A stretch of 64,000 nucleotides of DNA from Anas platyrhynchos. Its lineage: Eukaryota; Chordata; Aves; Anseriformes; Anatidae. This document shows positions 47,401 to 59,001 of the stretch, piece by piece (within the stretch, counting starts at the first letter, position 1; every line of letters begins with the position of its first letter). The notes beneath the pieces are model-generated. The model worked only from the letters and a program-made list of their open reading frames with translations, had not been told where the DNA came from and searched no databases. The stretch lies in assembly GCF_047663525.1 (NCBI RefSeq), contig NC_092606.1, positions 2,354,501-2,418,500 on the forward strand. Reading direction: 5' to 3'. The position numbers and the translations under genes were made by a program.

Positions 47401-49627
47401 GCTTGTTTAGGACAATTTTAAGCACGCCTCCTCTGCCCAAGTTCTGATACTAATATTACAAGCTTCATTTAAGTAGTTTTAACAGGATTAAAGAAGAGAA
47501 TTCATAATATCTAATTCATCAGTGCCCTAACGTATGAACATTTGGGGATGAAAATATTTTGCCTGGTAGACAGCCAAATTTGCTTGTAGTACCTAAAGCA
47601 CTCGTAAACAAGAAAAATTACTATGAAGAAATTAGATTTAAAATCCATGCATAATTTTAAGTTGGCTTTTCCTTGAACAGCCTTTGAGGATACACTGCAA
47701 TGTAAGTCTTAATACCAGCTTTTTTTTTTTTTAATGCAAATACTACTTGTTATGTCAGTAAAAGTATTCCAAGTGTGCAATCATTAAAGCTGCACTAATT
47801 ATATAACTGCATTTTCAAGTTGGTGTTATTCAGCCTTTCCCCCAAAATTATACTCGAAGGCACCAGTATACGAACTATTGGCCTGTACAATTTCAGTTCT
47901 TAAAAGAGCTGTTAGGCTCAAAGTAGTGTCTGACATTTGTTTCTTCTCTGCACTCTTTTTTGAAGACCATCAAGCAGCTTTCCCTGTCCCAAGCTTTATA
48001 AACAAATTAAAAAACAAACCCCAAACAAAACATCCAGTCCAAGTCCTGCAGGAACCTTGCTTGCAGAGCCTCAGCTTGGACTGAACTTTCATGGCCAAGT
48101 TACAAACCCCTGAAAATAGGGGGGGAAGGGAACCCAAACTGACAGAATCCTAACTATAGGAGCACTGTTTGTGCCACTATAATAAGAACTGAGGTAACAG
48201 CAGTGAGTTGTTTCTAGTTTGCTATGTTACACAGACTTTCAAATGAGTATTACCTCAACAATTAAAAAAAAAAACAAAAAAACAAAACCAAAAACAAAAC
48301 CCACACACTCAAAAAAAAAAAAAAAAAAAAAAGCAAAGCAGCCCCATGCCCCAACAGAAGAAAAATTAAGACAGGCTAGTGAGATAGGCATTATTAAAGG
48401 ATCTTTACAGCTGACTTCTGCTTTTTAAATTAACGTAAAGGAATCAGTTTCTGGTTGTACTATCATTTAATGTAGAAACGAAGCATCACAAAAAAGACCT
48501 GTTGTGCTTTTTGGCATTTTCCACTGACCCCTGCAAACTGTACAATAAGCTGTGTTCTCCAGAAACATAAAATTGAACTGGATTGTAATACAAAACTATT
48601 AACTGGTATAAACAAGTTACTGCCTCAATTATTAGAGTAAGCCCATTCAAAAATAAAAATAAAAAATGGCTGCAGCAAATAGTTAAGCATTTCTAGTTTT
48701 TGTGTGTGGCATTGACATTAATATCTGTATACGCTTACTAAGTAAAGACATGCCATCGCAACTGCTAAAGAACGTTCACTTCCTAGTTTTGTATCTATTA
48801 CATGAATATAATTTTGCACTGATCATACATCTAAATGAAATAATTCTACCGTAAAAGTGAATGCAGGGGCAGAAATATTAAATTAAAGCCACTGGTCCAA
48901 AAACTGTTTCTAGCAGGCTGGTCCACTTTTGATTTTCCTGGTCCTGTTAGGAAAGTTAGCACTCTTGGTTGGTACCAAAGAAAACTAAGATTGCTGGTCT
49001 ACTGGATCTTCTATCGCTTACAGATGAACACTGGTCCAGTTCAGGATATTAACAACATACGGTGGTTATTTGCTCATCAACTTATCGTGGTTCACAAAGA
49101 GTACGTTGCTCTCTCCCAAGTGGTTCTTTGCCACTTCTCTTCGTAAGGTGGCAGCCAAGGCATTCTCCCTTTTCTTAATATTTGTGATTAACTTTGCTAC
49201 AATGCATACAGTAGAAAGACCTCTCTTGTGTAATTTCTTACAGCATAGCATTTATTCTTTCTGTATATCAGAAGAAAGCTCTTGATGAAACCTTCCATTC
49301 ATAACAAGAATGCAACTCTTTTGAACTCAAACAGTTTTATTTAATGTTCTCTTGCAGACTTTCTGTAAAGTAGGTTCTTTCGAAAGAAGAGAGAAAGTAG
49401 GGGTTTTCTGGAATACCCAGTTAAAAATGTGAGCCGAACTAAACATGCCATACACATGCTGATAAGAATTTAACACACATTCATCCGTATGGGCACTCTT
49501 CAGTAGACTGGACCAGTGTTTCAATGCAAATTCCAGCCCCCAGAGAACTACATGGTTTAGATTTCACAGTATGACTTTTCCCCTGTAATCTGGGGAAAAA
49601 ACCTTAACTGGTTAATTGACCAAGTTC

Positions 49628-49881
49628 TTAGCTACTCTGTCCATCAATGTTCTGAGACATCAGAAAAGACTGGACCACTTCTTCAGTGGATTGAGGGCTG
49701 GTGCTTACGTCCTCCAGAGCATCTGTAACAGAGAACTGCCGATCTCGCAACCGGTTCCAATTGGCCAAAATATTGTGGTACTCAAAAACTTTCTCATAAT
49801 TGCCAATGGAATTGTACAGTTTAATGAGACCTCTGTAATCGTATTCAAGTCCACTGTATCCTTCACCAAAAAGCTTCTTTC
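49628..49881 (-). CDS. APPBP2: APPBP2 exon 13 (last coding exon)
   Basis: The exon follows the acceptor TTTCTTCAG; its first two bases complete a Gly codon. It encodes KKLFGEGYSGLEYDYRGL through the tail QSFLMSQNIDGQSS and a TAA stop at 49,628-49,630. The last few residues are the least conserved part compared with human. It covers about residues 503-585 and contains the last TPR. Confidence 0.97.
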
Positions 49882-52800
49882 CTGAAGAAACCCAGAAGAT
49901 AACAAAATTAAAAGGTAATCCACCCACACATTGTACCTTACTTCTCATGTCATTTTTATCATCAACACGAACCTTTTTGTTACAACATGCAAGCTTCCTG
50001 TACAATGCTTGACATTGATATCAAACTTTTCCTTTTAACAGAACTGTAAATTGTCCTCAAGGACTCTAGTAGCTTTACATGTGTAGATAGAATCCAGCAG
50101 CCTCATACAGAAGGCAATCATTTTGTGTCACGGTTTCAGTCGAAATTCATTTAAAAAATTGTTTTTCGATCTTCTACCTTAAAATCTTTTTTTTTTTTTT
50201 TTTGGTAACCCACTCTACATGTTAACAATATGAAATAAGAATGCCTGTTTCAAAATCGAGCCAGAGCAAGGCCCAAAGATGACTTAATTTGTAAGTTCAC
50301 AGCAAGTGATAACGGGAAAAAAATAATGAATATACAAGGAAGGCTGACAGGCACAACGGCTTTCCATTTCTTTCAGAAGGTAAACACATTCTGCGTTTAA
50401 GTTACAGCTGCAACTCCAAAATGTAGTCTGAAGACTAACACCAAAGCTTTTAATCAGTCATGTTTCTAGATGTTTTCAAGAGTGAGTTCTGATCCAAACC
50501 TGGGAGTGATAAAATCCTGTAATTCAGTTCCAAGCAGAACATTTAAGAGAAAGTATTAGACTTACATTGAAACCCTATCGAAATACATGTATTGAATTAA
50601 GTTCCTTAAGAAGTGTTTTAAAGGTTTTAGTAATAAGCTTTTCTGTGGTATTAGAAGTATTGTATAGAAAAACATTGGAAGAATCACCTACCAATTGCTA
50701 TGGATCTCAAATAAAGCTTTTCAGCATTTTCATATTGATTCATATCATAGTTATAGAGAGAAGCTAGATGTCCTACTGACAGGGCAACTTCATAATCTTC
50801 TTGACCCAGAAGCTGCTCCTTAATCTGAATTGCCTTGATGTGCATTTCCTCTGCTTCCTGTGAGGAACAAATTCATATAGGTCAGACTACTCACCATACT
50901 GCAATAAATAAATAAACACAAATAAAAAGGGGAGACAAAGAAACATAACTATTTAGTGGCTGAATAGACTGCACTATTTCATAAAAGGCATAAAAGAACT
51001 AGGTATAGGTAAACCAAAATAAAAGCCAAAATACTGTTTTAGATGGTCAAATAGTATTACTTCCGTCTTCAGAACTGATATCATGCCGTCTCTGAAGGCA
51101 TCTTAATTATTGTTGCACAAAGCAAAGTGAGACATTAAAGTGCAAGTTCTTCAGCCATAAAAATATCAACTGAGGTTATGAATTATGGCCATAGAATATA
51201 TATATATTTTTTTACAGTGACAGAATTATAGAGGTTTTGTAGATCTTAGGACATTTATATTAGCATAATCTTACCTTAAACTTTCTCATGGACTGATACA
51301 GTCTTCCAAGGTTGCCATAGTGTTTTGCTGTCTGTACATTAAACTCCCCAAAAGCTTTTTTAGCTAACTGAAGCGAGGACAGATGTAAGTCATGAGCTTC
51401 TTGAAGTAACCTCTGCTCAGTTTCCTTGTTATGACAGTCTATTGCAATCTCCTCCAGGATAAGTGCTGAGTATAGCAGAGGGGGGAAAAAAAAAAAAAAA
51501 ACAAGCAAAATTACTGTGTTCTAAACACAAATATGCTAACTGTAGGTAGCAGAAAGTCATCTACCCAAGAGACCTCGGGAGACATCTAAATCAGGCTTTA
51601 TGACTATTACAAACTGCTTTCAAATGGTATGACCAGAGTTACCAACCTGTTTTTTAAAATAATCTATACTTTTACTATTTTTATTCAATGAGTCTTCCAC
51701 TAAGTTTTAAAGAAGTTATTTGTATTTTACAAGTGTGTTGATAAAGAGCACCGAGGACTGCTGAGAGTCTTCTAGAGTGACCTCCATTTGGGAAAAAGCT
51801 CAAGTTACAATGCCTCTGTTGGGGAACAGGATAAACATATCTGAATGACTGATCTCCACTGACACAGTATTAAACTGTTCCAAGTAACGCAATTAAGTGT
51901 ACTACCTTTAACTCTCTTTGAAGATGCCAAGAGCAGATGGTCTTCTGGGAGAATATGTGTTATAATGCCAATAGCACGTTCAGCATGGAATCTGAAAAAG
52001 TTTGAATAGATGCAGCCAGAGTTTTATTTAAATTAGCAGCTAACTGGTAAAGTGTTAGAAACATTAATAAAATGAACAGATACATTTAAGTTCTGATCAG
52101 AAAATCTGTATAATTTAAAAACATTTTTCCCCCATTTACAGTACTAGATTTACTGCCATTACCTCAGGTCAATGTACTCACAGTGCATTGTCAAATTTTC
52201 CAGAGCTGTACTGGTGAACATAAGAAGAGTAAGCCAAGTCTTCATGAGCTGTAGCTACATGTATGTTTTTACCTCCAAATACTGACTGCCGAATATCGAG
52301 AGCTGTCTGAAAGAGTTACAAGAACACCATTTCATCAGTCAATACAGGGGAGAAAAAAAAGAGAAAAAGAACAACAACTTATGAATTTCTGTCACTGTAA
52401 AAAAGGAAAAAAAATTGTCGGATGGTTCTGAAATTCTATAGGCCTATACATACACACTTGATGCAGTAAATATATATAAAATCCATTTAGGATTCAGGGC
52501 AAAATGGAAACAAAAACTAATGGTTGTTTTCATTATTTTTTGAAAAAGCTTGCCAGTAACTTAATCAACTTTTGTCTCTTTCCCTGAATTAACTGCATGC
52601 AAATTACACTAAAAAAAATTGAGAGCTTTTCAGTAATAGAAACCAAAGACAGACATTTAGTTTTGCTGCATACCTGATAGATCGCAACAGATTGGCATAT
52701 ATTATCTACGTTGAGCAAGTAAAATCCATAGTCTAGTAGCGTATCAGAATATTTGGGGTGCTTGGCTCCAAAATGCTCCCTGTAGGAACATACTTATATT

Positions 52801-55800
52801 ACAAACTGAGGCAAGTTAAGCATAAATTTTAAAATGTATTTTTTGGAATGCTACTTACCGAGCAAGGTATACTGCATGTTTTATCAGCTGTTCAGCCTTC
52901 TTAAATTCACGTTTTACAACACAAGCCTAAACATATAGAAATGAAGCACATGAAGAGGTGCACACTCAGAATGCATCTCCTCCAGATATTGGCCCAGTTG
53001 CTCACTATTACTTCTAATTTCAAAATATTGTCATTGTTACTAAAGTAATTTTCAACTTATTTAAGAAAAATTTACAGATAACATTTATAAACATATTTTA
53101 TTCTGACATAAATGACTAAACAGAGTGCTAGTACTGCACCTAGTCTACAAAGATGGAAACAGACCACCTGTTCATGGAATGCTCTCAGGTTAACTCTGTC
53201 ATGAAGTTCCTTTGAACAGCTGTAAGTCAGTGTCAGGGAAAAGGAAAAAAAATCCACACAGCTGAGATAGACCAATTAGACAAAAAACAAACCATAATGC
53301 TTACAATACAGACCAGGTTTCCTGAGTATTCTGGAGGTACTACCCATCCTCACCAATTCTCAGTAGTAACTCACTTACAAAAGGAATGTGGAAGATTTTA
53401 AATTCACCTTTGAAGCTTGTCGCAAAACATCCACTACTACTTTTACAGGCAGGCCAACTGTGATCTCCTTCATAGCTTCTATACACCATTTGTAAGCCTA
53501 TTGAACAAAGTCAGCATATTTAGTCTGGAATTTCATAACTAGGCTCTGAAAAATACACTGATCATATACATTCCAAAATTAAAAAAAAGTTATTTAGTTG
53601 CTTATGTTTGATAAAGCTTTTTCAGCTAAATCTGAGAAGGCCAACTTAAAGATTCCTCTTAAGCTTAATAACTGAACTTGGAAGTATTTTACACTGGTCT
53701 AAGTTCTGTATAATTACAATGAATGTAATATATTCTAGAGACAAAAATGTATTCAATAGTCTTTAAGTAATCCTTACAATTCTTATCGTAAACAACAGCT
53801 TGCTAGTCAGTGTACTTAGAAGCTAAAAGAAAATTGCTGTTTATGCAGCAGTTACACTGAAGTTGCAGTTTTTCTAAACTAGCTGCAAAGTGCAATCTGT
53901 GCTTTCCGATTCATTTTTACCTATTAAAATAAGCTTTTTGTAATGTGTCATTTCCTGATAACCAAAATATACTCAGAAATTATATGTGATAAGATTATTA
54001 ATGATGGATTAAGTACCATTAAGAGCTTGTAGACTAAGAACACACAGAAATCAGTTGGTAAATCAAGTATTCCTCTGGCACTACCACACAAGAACCAAAA
54101 CCAATCAGGAACTTAAGCGAGAAATACAATATGAATAGCAAGCCAGTCATGAAAAGTCCTAGCAGATTTCATAACCAGTTTCCTGAAGTAAAACAAAAAC
54201 AAACTAATCCCACTCACCTCATCATAGTGGCTCTTGGCAAAAAGCAGTGCACACAACTCCCCATAGAGTGCTGCTTTGTTTGCTTGCTGACCATGTTTTG
54301 CAAGCTTGTCCATGTAAGACTGAGCTAGTTTGAACGTTTCTTCTCCCAAGTGATATTTACAGTTACCATTTCGAACATGCAGCAACCTTAGGAAGACGTA
54401 AAGAGATCCTCTAAACACTGAATAAACCATTTCATTATACAGTAGTATCACTGATCTATTATTTGGCATTATACTTACAATAGAACTGGGCTATCATCCC
54501 AGCAAAATTGCACTGTCTGAATTCAGTAATACAAAAGAACTGTTTACAGAATACTATTTAAAATACTTGCACAGCAAGAATTTTTACCATTGGAAACATC
54601 AAATGATTTTTTCCATGTTGATGAATCATTGTATATCCAGTGCTCAAATCACTCTGCTGTGGCTTTATATTTTATTTTTTCATAAAGTCCATTCCGTACT
54701 GCAAAGAGGGGCTAAATTCAGGAAACATGAGCTAACGTATAGTGCAATATTTTATACCTTTTATGATACATTACACTAGATCTTCCAATAAACTGTTACA
54801 GAAGAAGGCAAGATCAATTATGTTTTAGACCAAATGTTTCTCTTCTTTAAACTTGTTTCCTGTAAGCATTTACTCTGAGATTTCTAAGTTACTGTAGCTA
54901 TGCCTCCTGCAACAGCAAGGTAATACATTCAAATTTGCCCTATAAATTCAGCCTACCCATAATACTCTTCCTATACTTTCTGATTGAAATGTATCATGAA
55001 ATCAAACATTAACAAGAAAGGAAATAAAGCTGACATTTTCACAAGCAGGGACTGGCAGGCAAGCACAGAGCAGAGAGACAGCCATGCAGAGAGATAATCA
55101 AAAGAGAAGACCTTCAAAAACCCCCTGAAACATGCTAAGTAAACAAACACCAGCTTTCCAAGAAGAAACACTGTGACAAAGACCCAGAGGGAAAAAAATA
55201 AAAATGACAACTATTTTTCCTTAAATAAATTCTGAGAACTAAACATGATGCAGAAATGCATTGCGTTCTTGGTCACAGGCAGCAGAAAACTACCTAGATG
55301 CAATAAAGGCAGGAATTTTAAAGAAACTGGAGAGAAAAACAAAGCAATTGTAGTTTTCAGAGAGGAAACTATTCCAACTAGTGAGATGCTGAGGAGCTGC
55401 CATCCATCATCAAATACACGAAGCCCACATCCCACATAATGACGTATGTGAGCGGGGATAATACTGCAGTTTACATATGCACATGGGAAAGACAATACCC
55501 AGTACCTTGGTGCTTCAGCAGCAGTATCTAAAAACAACCAACCAGAAATCAAGCTAAACCTAATCCAATCCTTTAGATAATAAACTGAAAGGGTTGTGCA
55601 GGTTTTTGCTTTTTTTTTTTTTTAAATGTGATCTAGTTTTGAGTAACAAAAACTCCATTATTAATCCAAAGGAATTTTAGAAGAGAAAGACATAGAATAA
55701 ACACTTTATAACCTTTACGCTAATAACTTCAAATCTTCTTTAATGTCTGTAATGCTCCCCTTTAGAGTAAAATCATTCTCTAATAGCATAACAAACAGCA

Positions 55801-58800
55801 ACCACAGGGTTACACAACATGTTGGTAAGGCTAAAAACACCAAAAAAGAATTAGCAAAATGTGAAACAATGACATGGGAGAACCATGTATTTGTATTACA
55901 TATTTGTGCCTTATTGTGTAAGATAGAAAAATTAAAGAAATCAAGCCAATAGGAGCACTACACCTGCAATAAAGTAGTATAAAAGTTTGTATAAGAGATC
56001 CCAAATCACATTATTGAGTTTTCTCATATAGTTTACTAGTGCTAGTACAATAAAGAAACCAAATCATGTCTAGATAATAAAGGTTTACATTTTTAAATTG
56101 CATTCTATTAATAATACAGTGCATTAATTAAACCCCTGGAGACTGGACTTCCTAGGTTTTAGAATAGGAAGAGCCACTTCTTAGAGAATTGTATTTTCAA
56201 GTGCTGGACTTAAACAAGTTATTCAAGTGGTTCAAACAAGTTATTCTACACTGGGGATTAGACGGTAACAACAAAAAGTTTATCTTACTACCTCGTGACT
56301 TTGAAGCTGAGTACAATTACTGCTCTCTCCCACAAAAGGGTTTTTAGAATTTACATACTTTGCACTTCTGAAATCATTTCAGGATTCTTTTTATTTGATA
56401 TATTTCCAACTAAACTGTGCTGTTATTTAATTGTTTGGGAGATGCCAATGCATATCTCTCCATTCACACTGCTGCCCAGAGCGACTTAATGTTATATGCA
56501 GGCCATCAGCTTCCATTACAAGAACAATGGCTGTCTCTGCCCAAACAGAATTAGCAGCTCCAGTTCAGAAGAAATCATTCTAATGATGGATGTTTTTTCT
56601 AGCACAATATGACAATATTTTATCCACAACTGTGTGGGCTGTATATCACTCTCCAACACTGAAAAAATACATAAAATAAACAGCTACTAGCAAACCCATT
56701 TACTTCTCATTTACCCAACTACAAACAAGGTGCAGTTTTGTTTTGGAGCAGTTTTCCAAAACAATATTTTTGTCTATATTCAGATAAACAGGATACCTTG
56801 TTGTTCATTACAGCAGCTAAAAAAATATATATCTCAAATTTAACTATGCTTACTAGTACATAGGTATTCAAGCCCATAGCTGCAACACACAGAAGAGGTC
56901 AGTCACACAATTGCCAATGAAAACAACCTGGCTACTTGCTACTTATTGTATCAGCATCACACATCTAGGTACATGAATGTAAGAGCAGGGGAACTTACCT
57001 GAATGGACCCCACTACAGGTCTTGTGAAACCAGCCAGATGCAAAAACTAAATGCCTCCTAAAAACAAATTCTTTTCCAAATGCTTAAGTTGTGGCTGAAG
57101 GCATCTAACAAGAACTAGACACCTGAATTTACCTAACTACATAATTAAATAGCTCAAGAACATATTGGATCTATTATCAGGAAAAGTATGTTTTCTTTTT
57201 ATTTCTGCTCAACTGTATTTTTAGCATTCATATTTGGTGAATTCTTCTTGTACACTAAGTGTAATTTCAGAAAACACCAATGCAAAACTCCTCATGCAAA
57301 AAAGGTGAGCTCACCTTACACAGCATTCTACTGCACGAAACCAATGAAGTATTTCATCATGAAGGGTGCACAGCTGAAGGCAGGAAAGAAATACCTTCTC
57401 AGCATCACTATACCAGCCAGCATCTGATAGGAATCCCCCTGGAGAAAAAAAAAAAAAAGAAAAAAATATTAAGCATCATGCCTGCAAATTTTAAATCCCA
57501 AACATTCAAAGAGCAGAGAGCAGCCTGAAATTCTCAGACATTTAAATCCAATATACATAAGACACCAAGTAGCTTTTTAAAACTTATATTCCAAACGTAT
57601 ATACATTATTTAAAAGAAGTTACAGATATTAAAAAGAAAAAAATAGCATCAGCTTAACTGAAGCTTGAATGAAAAGAATATATTTTATAGCCTATCATCA
57701 GTTACCTAAAACAAAACCAATCTGAATTGCTTTTTCTTTTACAGCAGAATCTGATTCTGCTATGTAGGAGCACCGTCTACTGAAAGAATAGGCCAGTACA
57801 GAAGCAACTTTTACTCCATGGTCCATCAAAGCCTGAAAACAGTGATGAAGCAGATGTCTGAAACAAAAAAAAAAAACAGAATTTAGTTATACGTAAAGTT
57901 TTTAAAACACTGCAGTCAGTTGGCTTGAGTGCCATGAATTCAAATGAGTAGTGATTCAAAGAAGTAACTCCGACCTTCTCTCAAACCAAAACCATATGAA
58001 TACAGAGTAATTGTCAATCTCAAGGCTAATGGGTTACAGTTGTTGGATTAGCCAACAAATAGAACGAGTGTACACAAAGTTCTTTACAAGGACACCCTCC
58101 AGTGTAAGCGATATACAAACTACCCACACATTGTTAGAACTGGAAAACATTTTTAGCTAAATCTCAGAGGGGGGGAAGCCTCAAAGTCCACCCTTGCCCC
58201 ACAACTCCCACTGAAGTTGCAGATAAATGAGCAGTGATGAACCCATTAACATCACACACGCAACAAGGGAGATATGTCGGAAGACACAAAACTTATTTTG
58301 GTTACAAACAATCTGATCTAAAAAAGTCAAGTTCTGATTGTAACAATACAGAGTGGTAATATTTAAAGACAGGAAAACTCTTTAAACTGGGGCGATCCTA
58401 TCAGTTTGATAACCCTTCCCCTAGAATTAGCTGCAACCTAAAGAAACATACTTTGACTGGCCTGTACGTCTTACTCATCTGATTCAGAACAGTCACAACA
58501 ATGGAGATAAGCATGTGTATGATTTCCAGGCATAGCATACACTGCATGTGATAACAGAAGTGGACACCCGCAGGTCTAAAAACTTTTAAGGCATGGTATT
58601 GGCGAGCAGTGAAACCTATCACAAGACTTATGGCTAGCACAAACTGCACAGTAGAAAAAGAAAGCAATCTGAGTACCAAGTAACACAGATGACTTGGTGT
58701 ATTTGCATAGAAGTTACAACTGTTTTATTTATTTTATGACAGAGAAAGAGACACTGTACCTTAAAAGCCCTTCTGCAAATCTGAAGAGGTAATTCCTATG

Positions 58801-59001
58801 GTTATCACATAGGCTATTAAACCCAAGAAAAGTAGAGACCTTTTCCAGATTCAAAGCCCAGATCAAGGGCTAAGAGCTGAAATGAGAACTAACAAAATAT
58901 TAAGATATTTACCTTTTATCTAAAGCTCGTAGCACCTTCGCAAAAACTTCTAGTTCACAAAATTCACTACCCAGCTGGCATAATCGGCCCTGTTGGTAAA
59001 G
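49628..59001 (-). CDS. APPBP2: APPBP2 (amyloid protein-binding protein 2), coding exons 2-13
   Basis: Twelve minus-strand exons joined by GT-AG introns with consistent phases give 1,620 bases, that is 539 residues and a stop. Human APPBP2 has 585 residues, and the 46 missing ones are exactly its first exon, which must lie beyond 64,000. Sequence identity with the human protein is very high throughout (for example ALYGELCALLFAKSHYDE, CHNKETEQRLLQEAHDLHLS and LFGEGYSGLEYDYRGLIKLY). The protein is built mainly of TPR helices. It was first described as binding the basolateral sorting signal of amyloid precursor protein and microtubules (PAT1). It is also the substrate receptor of a cullin-2 ligase that recognises C-terminal degrons. 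No frameshift or stop interrupts it. Exon numbering assumes a single exon upstream. Confidence 0.97.
50692..50857 (-). CDS. APPBP2: APPBP2 exon 12
   Basis: Acceptor TTCCTCACAG, donor GTAGGT. It encodes 55 residues and one base, starting EAEEMHIKAIQIKEQLLGQE and ending in LRSIAI-G, about residues 447-502. It is a TPR-type helical hairpin region. Confidence 0.97.
51275..51465 (-). CDS. APPBP2: APPBP2 exon 11
   Basis: Acceptor CTATACTCAG, donor GTAAGA. Two bases complete an Ala codon, then 63 residues follow, including LILEEIAIDCHNKETEQ and HYGNLGRLYQSMRKFK, about residues 383-446. The segment NLGRLYQSMRKFKEAEE, across the junction with exon 12, is a typical TPR motif. Confidence 0.97.
51906..51991 (-). 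CDS. APPBP2: APPBP2 exon 10
   Basis: Acceptor TTTTTCAG, donor GTAGTA. This 86-base exon encodes FHAERAIGIITHILPEDHLL and the following LASSKRVK, with split codons at both ends (Leu and Ala), about residues 354-383. Confidence 0.97.
52182..52306 (-). CDS. APPBP2: APPBP2 exon 9
   Basis: The acceptor is TCTTTCAG, the donor GTGAGT. It encodes 41 residues and two bases, starting TALDIRQSVFGGKNIHVATA and ending in SSGKFDNA-L, about residues 313-354. The first residue is Thr where human has Ala. A second AG four bases into the exon would break the frame, so the upstream one is used. Confidence 0.96.
52674..52779 (-). CDS. APPBP2: APPBP2 exon 8
   Basis: Acceptor TTCCTACAG, donor GTATGC. One base completes an Arg codon, then 35 residues run from EHFGAKHPKYSDTLLDYGFY to NICQSVAIYQ, about residues 278-312. 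The intron separating it from exon 7 is only 79 bases, close to the minimum for vertebrates. Confidence 0.97.
52859..52926 (-). CDS. APPBP2: APPBP2 exon 7
   Basis: Acceptor TATGTTTAG, donor GTAAGT. This 68-base exon encodes ACVVKREFKKAEQLIKHAVY and LA plus two bases of Arg, about residues 255-277. It is too short to stand out as an open frame and is recognised by its family sequence and phases. Confidence 0.97.
53408..53497 (-). CDS. APPBP2: APPBP2 exon 6
   Basis: Acceptor TTCAATAG, donor GTGAAT. The 90-base exon is phase 0 at both ends and encodes 30 residues, starting AYKWCIEAMKEITVGLPVKV and ending LRQASK, about residues 225-254. Because it is symmetric, skipping it would preserve the frame. 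Confidence 0.97.
54218..54386 (-). CDS. APPBP2: APPBP2 exon 5
   Basis: Acceptor TTCCTAAG, donor GTGAGT. One base completes Arg, then 56 residues run from LLHVRNGNCKYHLGEETFKL to AKSHYDE, about residues 169-224. It contains a TPR (ANKAALYGELCALLFAKSHY). Confidence 0.97.
54387..57314 (-). other. APPBP2: APPBP2 intron 4
   Basis: This 2.9-kb intron has no additional exon that I can support. Open frames on either strand (for example 54,971-55,210 and 55,211-55,552 on minus) have no family resemblance. Confidence 0.8.
57315..57438 (-). CDS. APPBP2: APPBP2 exon 4
   Basis: Acceptor TTTCTCCAG, donor GTGAGC. Two bases complete Gly, followed by 40 residues starting GFLSDAGWYSDAEKVFLSCL and ending VECCV plus two bases of Arg, about residues 127-168. 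A 2.9-kb intron separates it from exon 5, the largest fully contained intron of the gene. Confidence 0.97.
57706..57857 (-). CDS. APPBP2: APPBP2 exon 3
   Basis: Acceptor TTGTTTCAG, with an A-completed Arg codon, donor GTAACT. It encodes 50 residues, starting HLLHHCFQALMDHGVKVASV and ending AIQIGFVL, about residues 76-127. Confidence 0.96.
58913..59001 (-). CDS. APPBP2: APPBP2 exon 2
   Basis: Acceptor CTTTCAG, phase 0 start, donor GTAAAT. It encodes LYQQGRLCQLGSEFCELEVF followed by AKVLRALDK and two bases of Arg, about residues 47-76. In human the residue before it (Lys46) ends the first exon, so exon 1 with the start codon and the elongin-binding N-terminus lies outside the window. Confidence 0.96.

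Larger units (their letters stand above)
44034..49627 (-). other. APPBP2: APPBP2 3' UTR (inferred)
   Basis: Downstream of the APPBP2 stop no further gene is seen on the minus strand, and the sequence is AT-rich and unique, as expected of a long vertebrate 3' UTR. It includes two A tracts on plus (45,358-45,380 and 48,311-48,332), which would be U tracts in the mRNA. The left boundary rests on the AATAAA at 44,034; transcript data are needed to fix it. A perfect RFX X-box palindrome lies near the far end. Confidence 0.55.
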
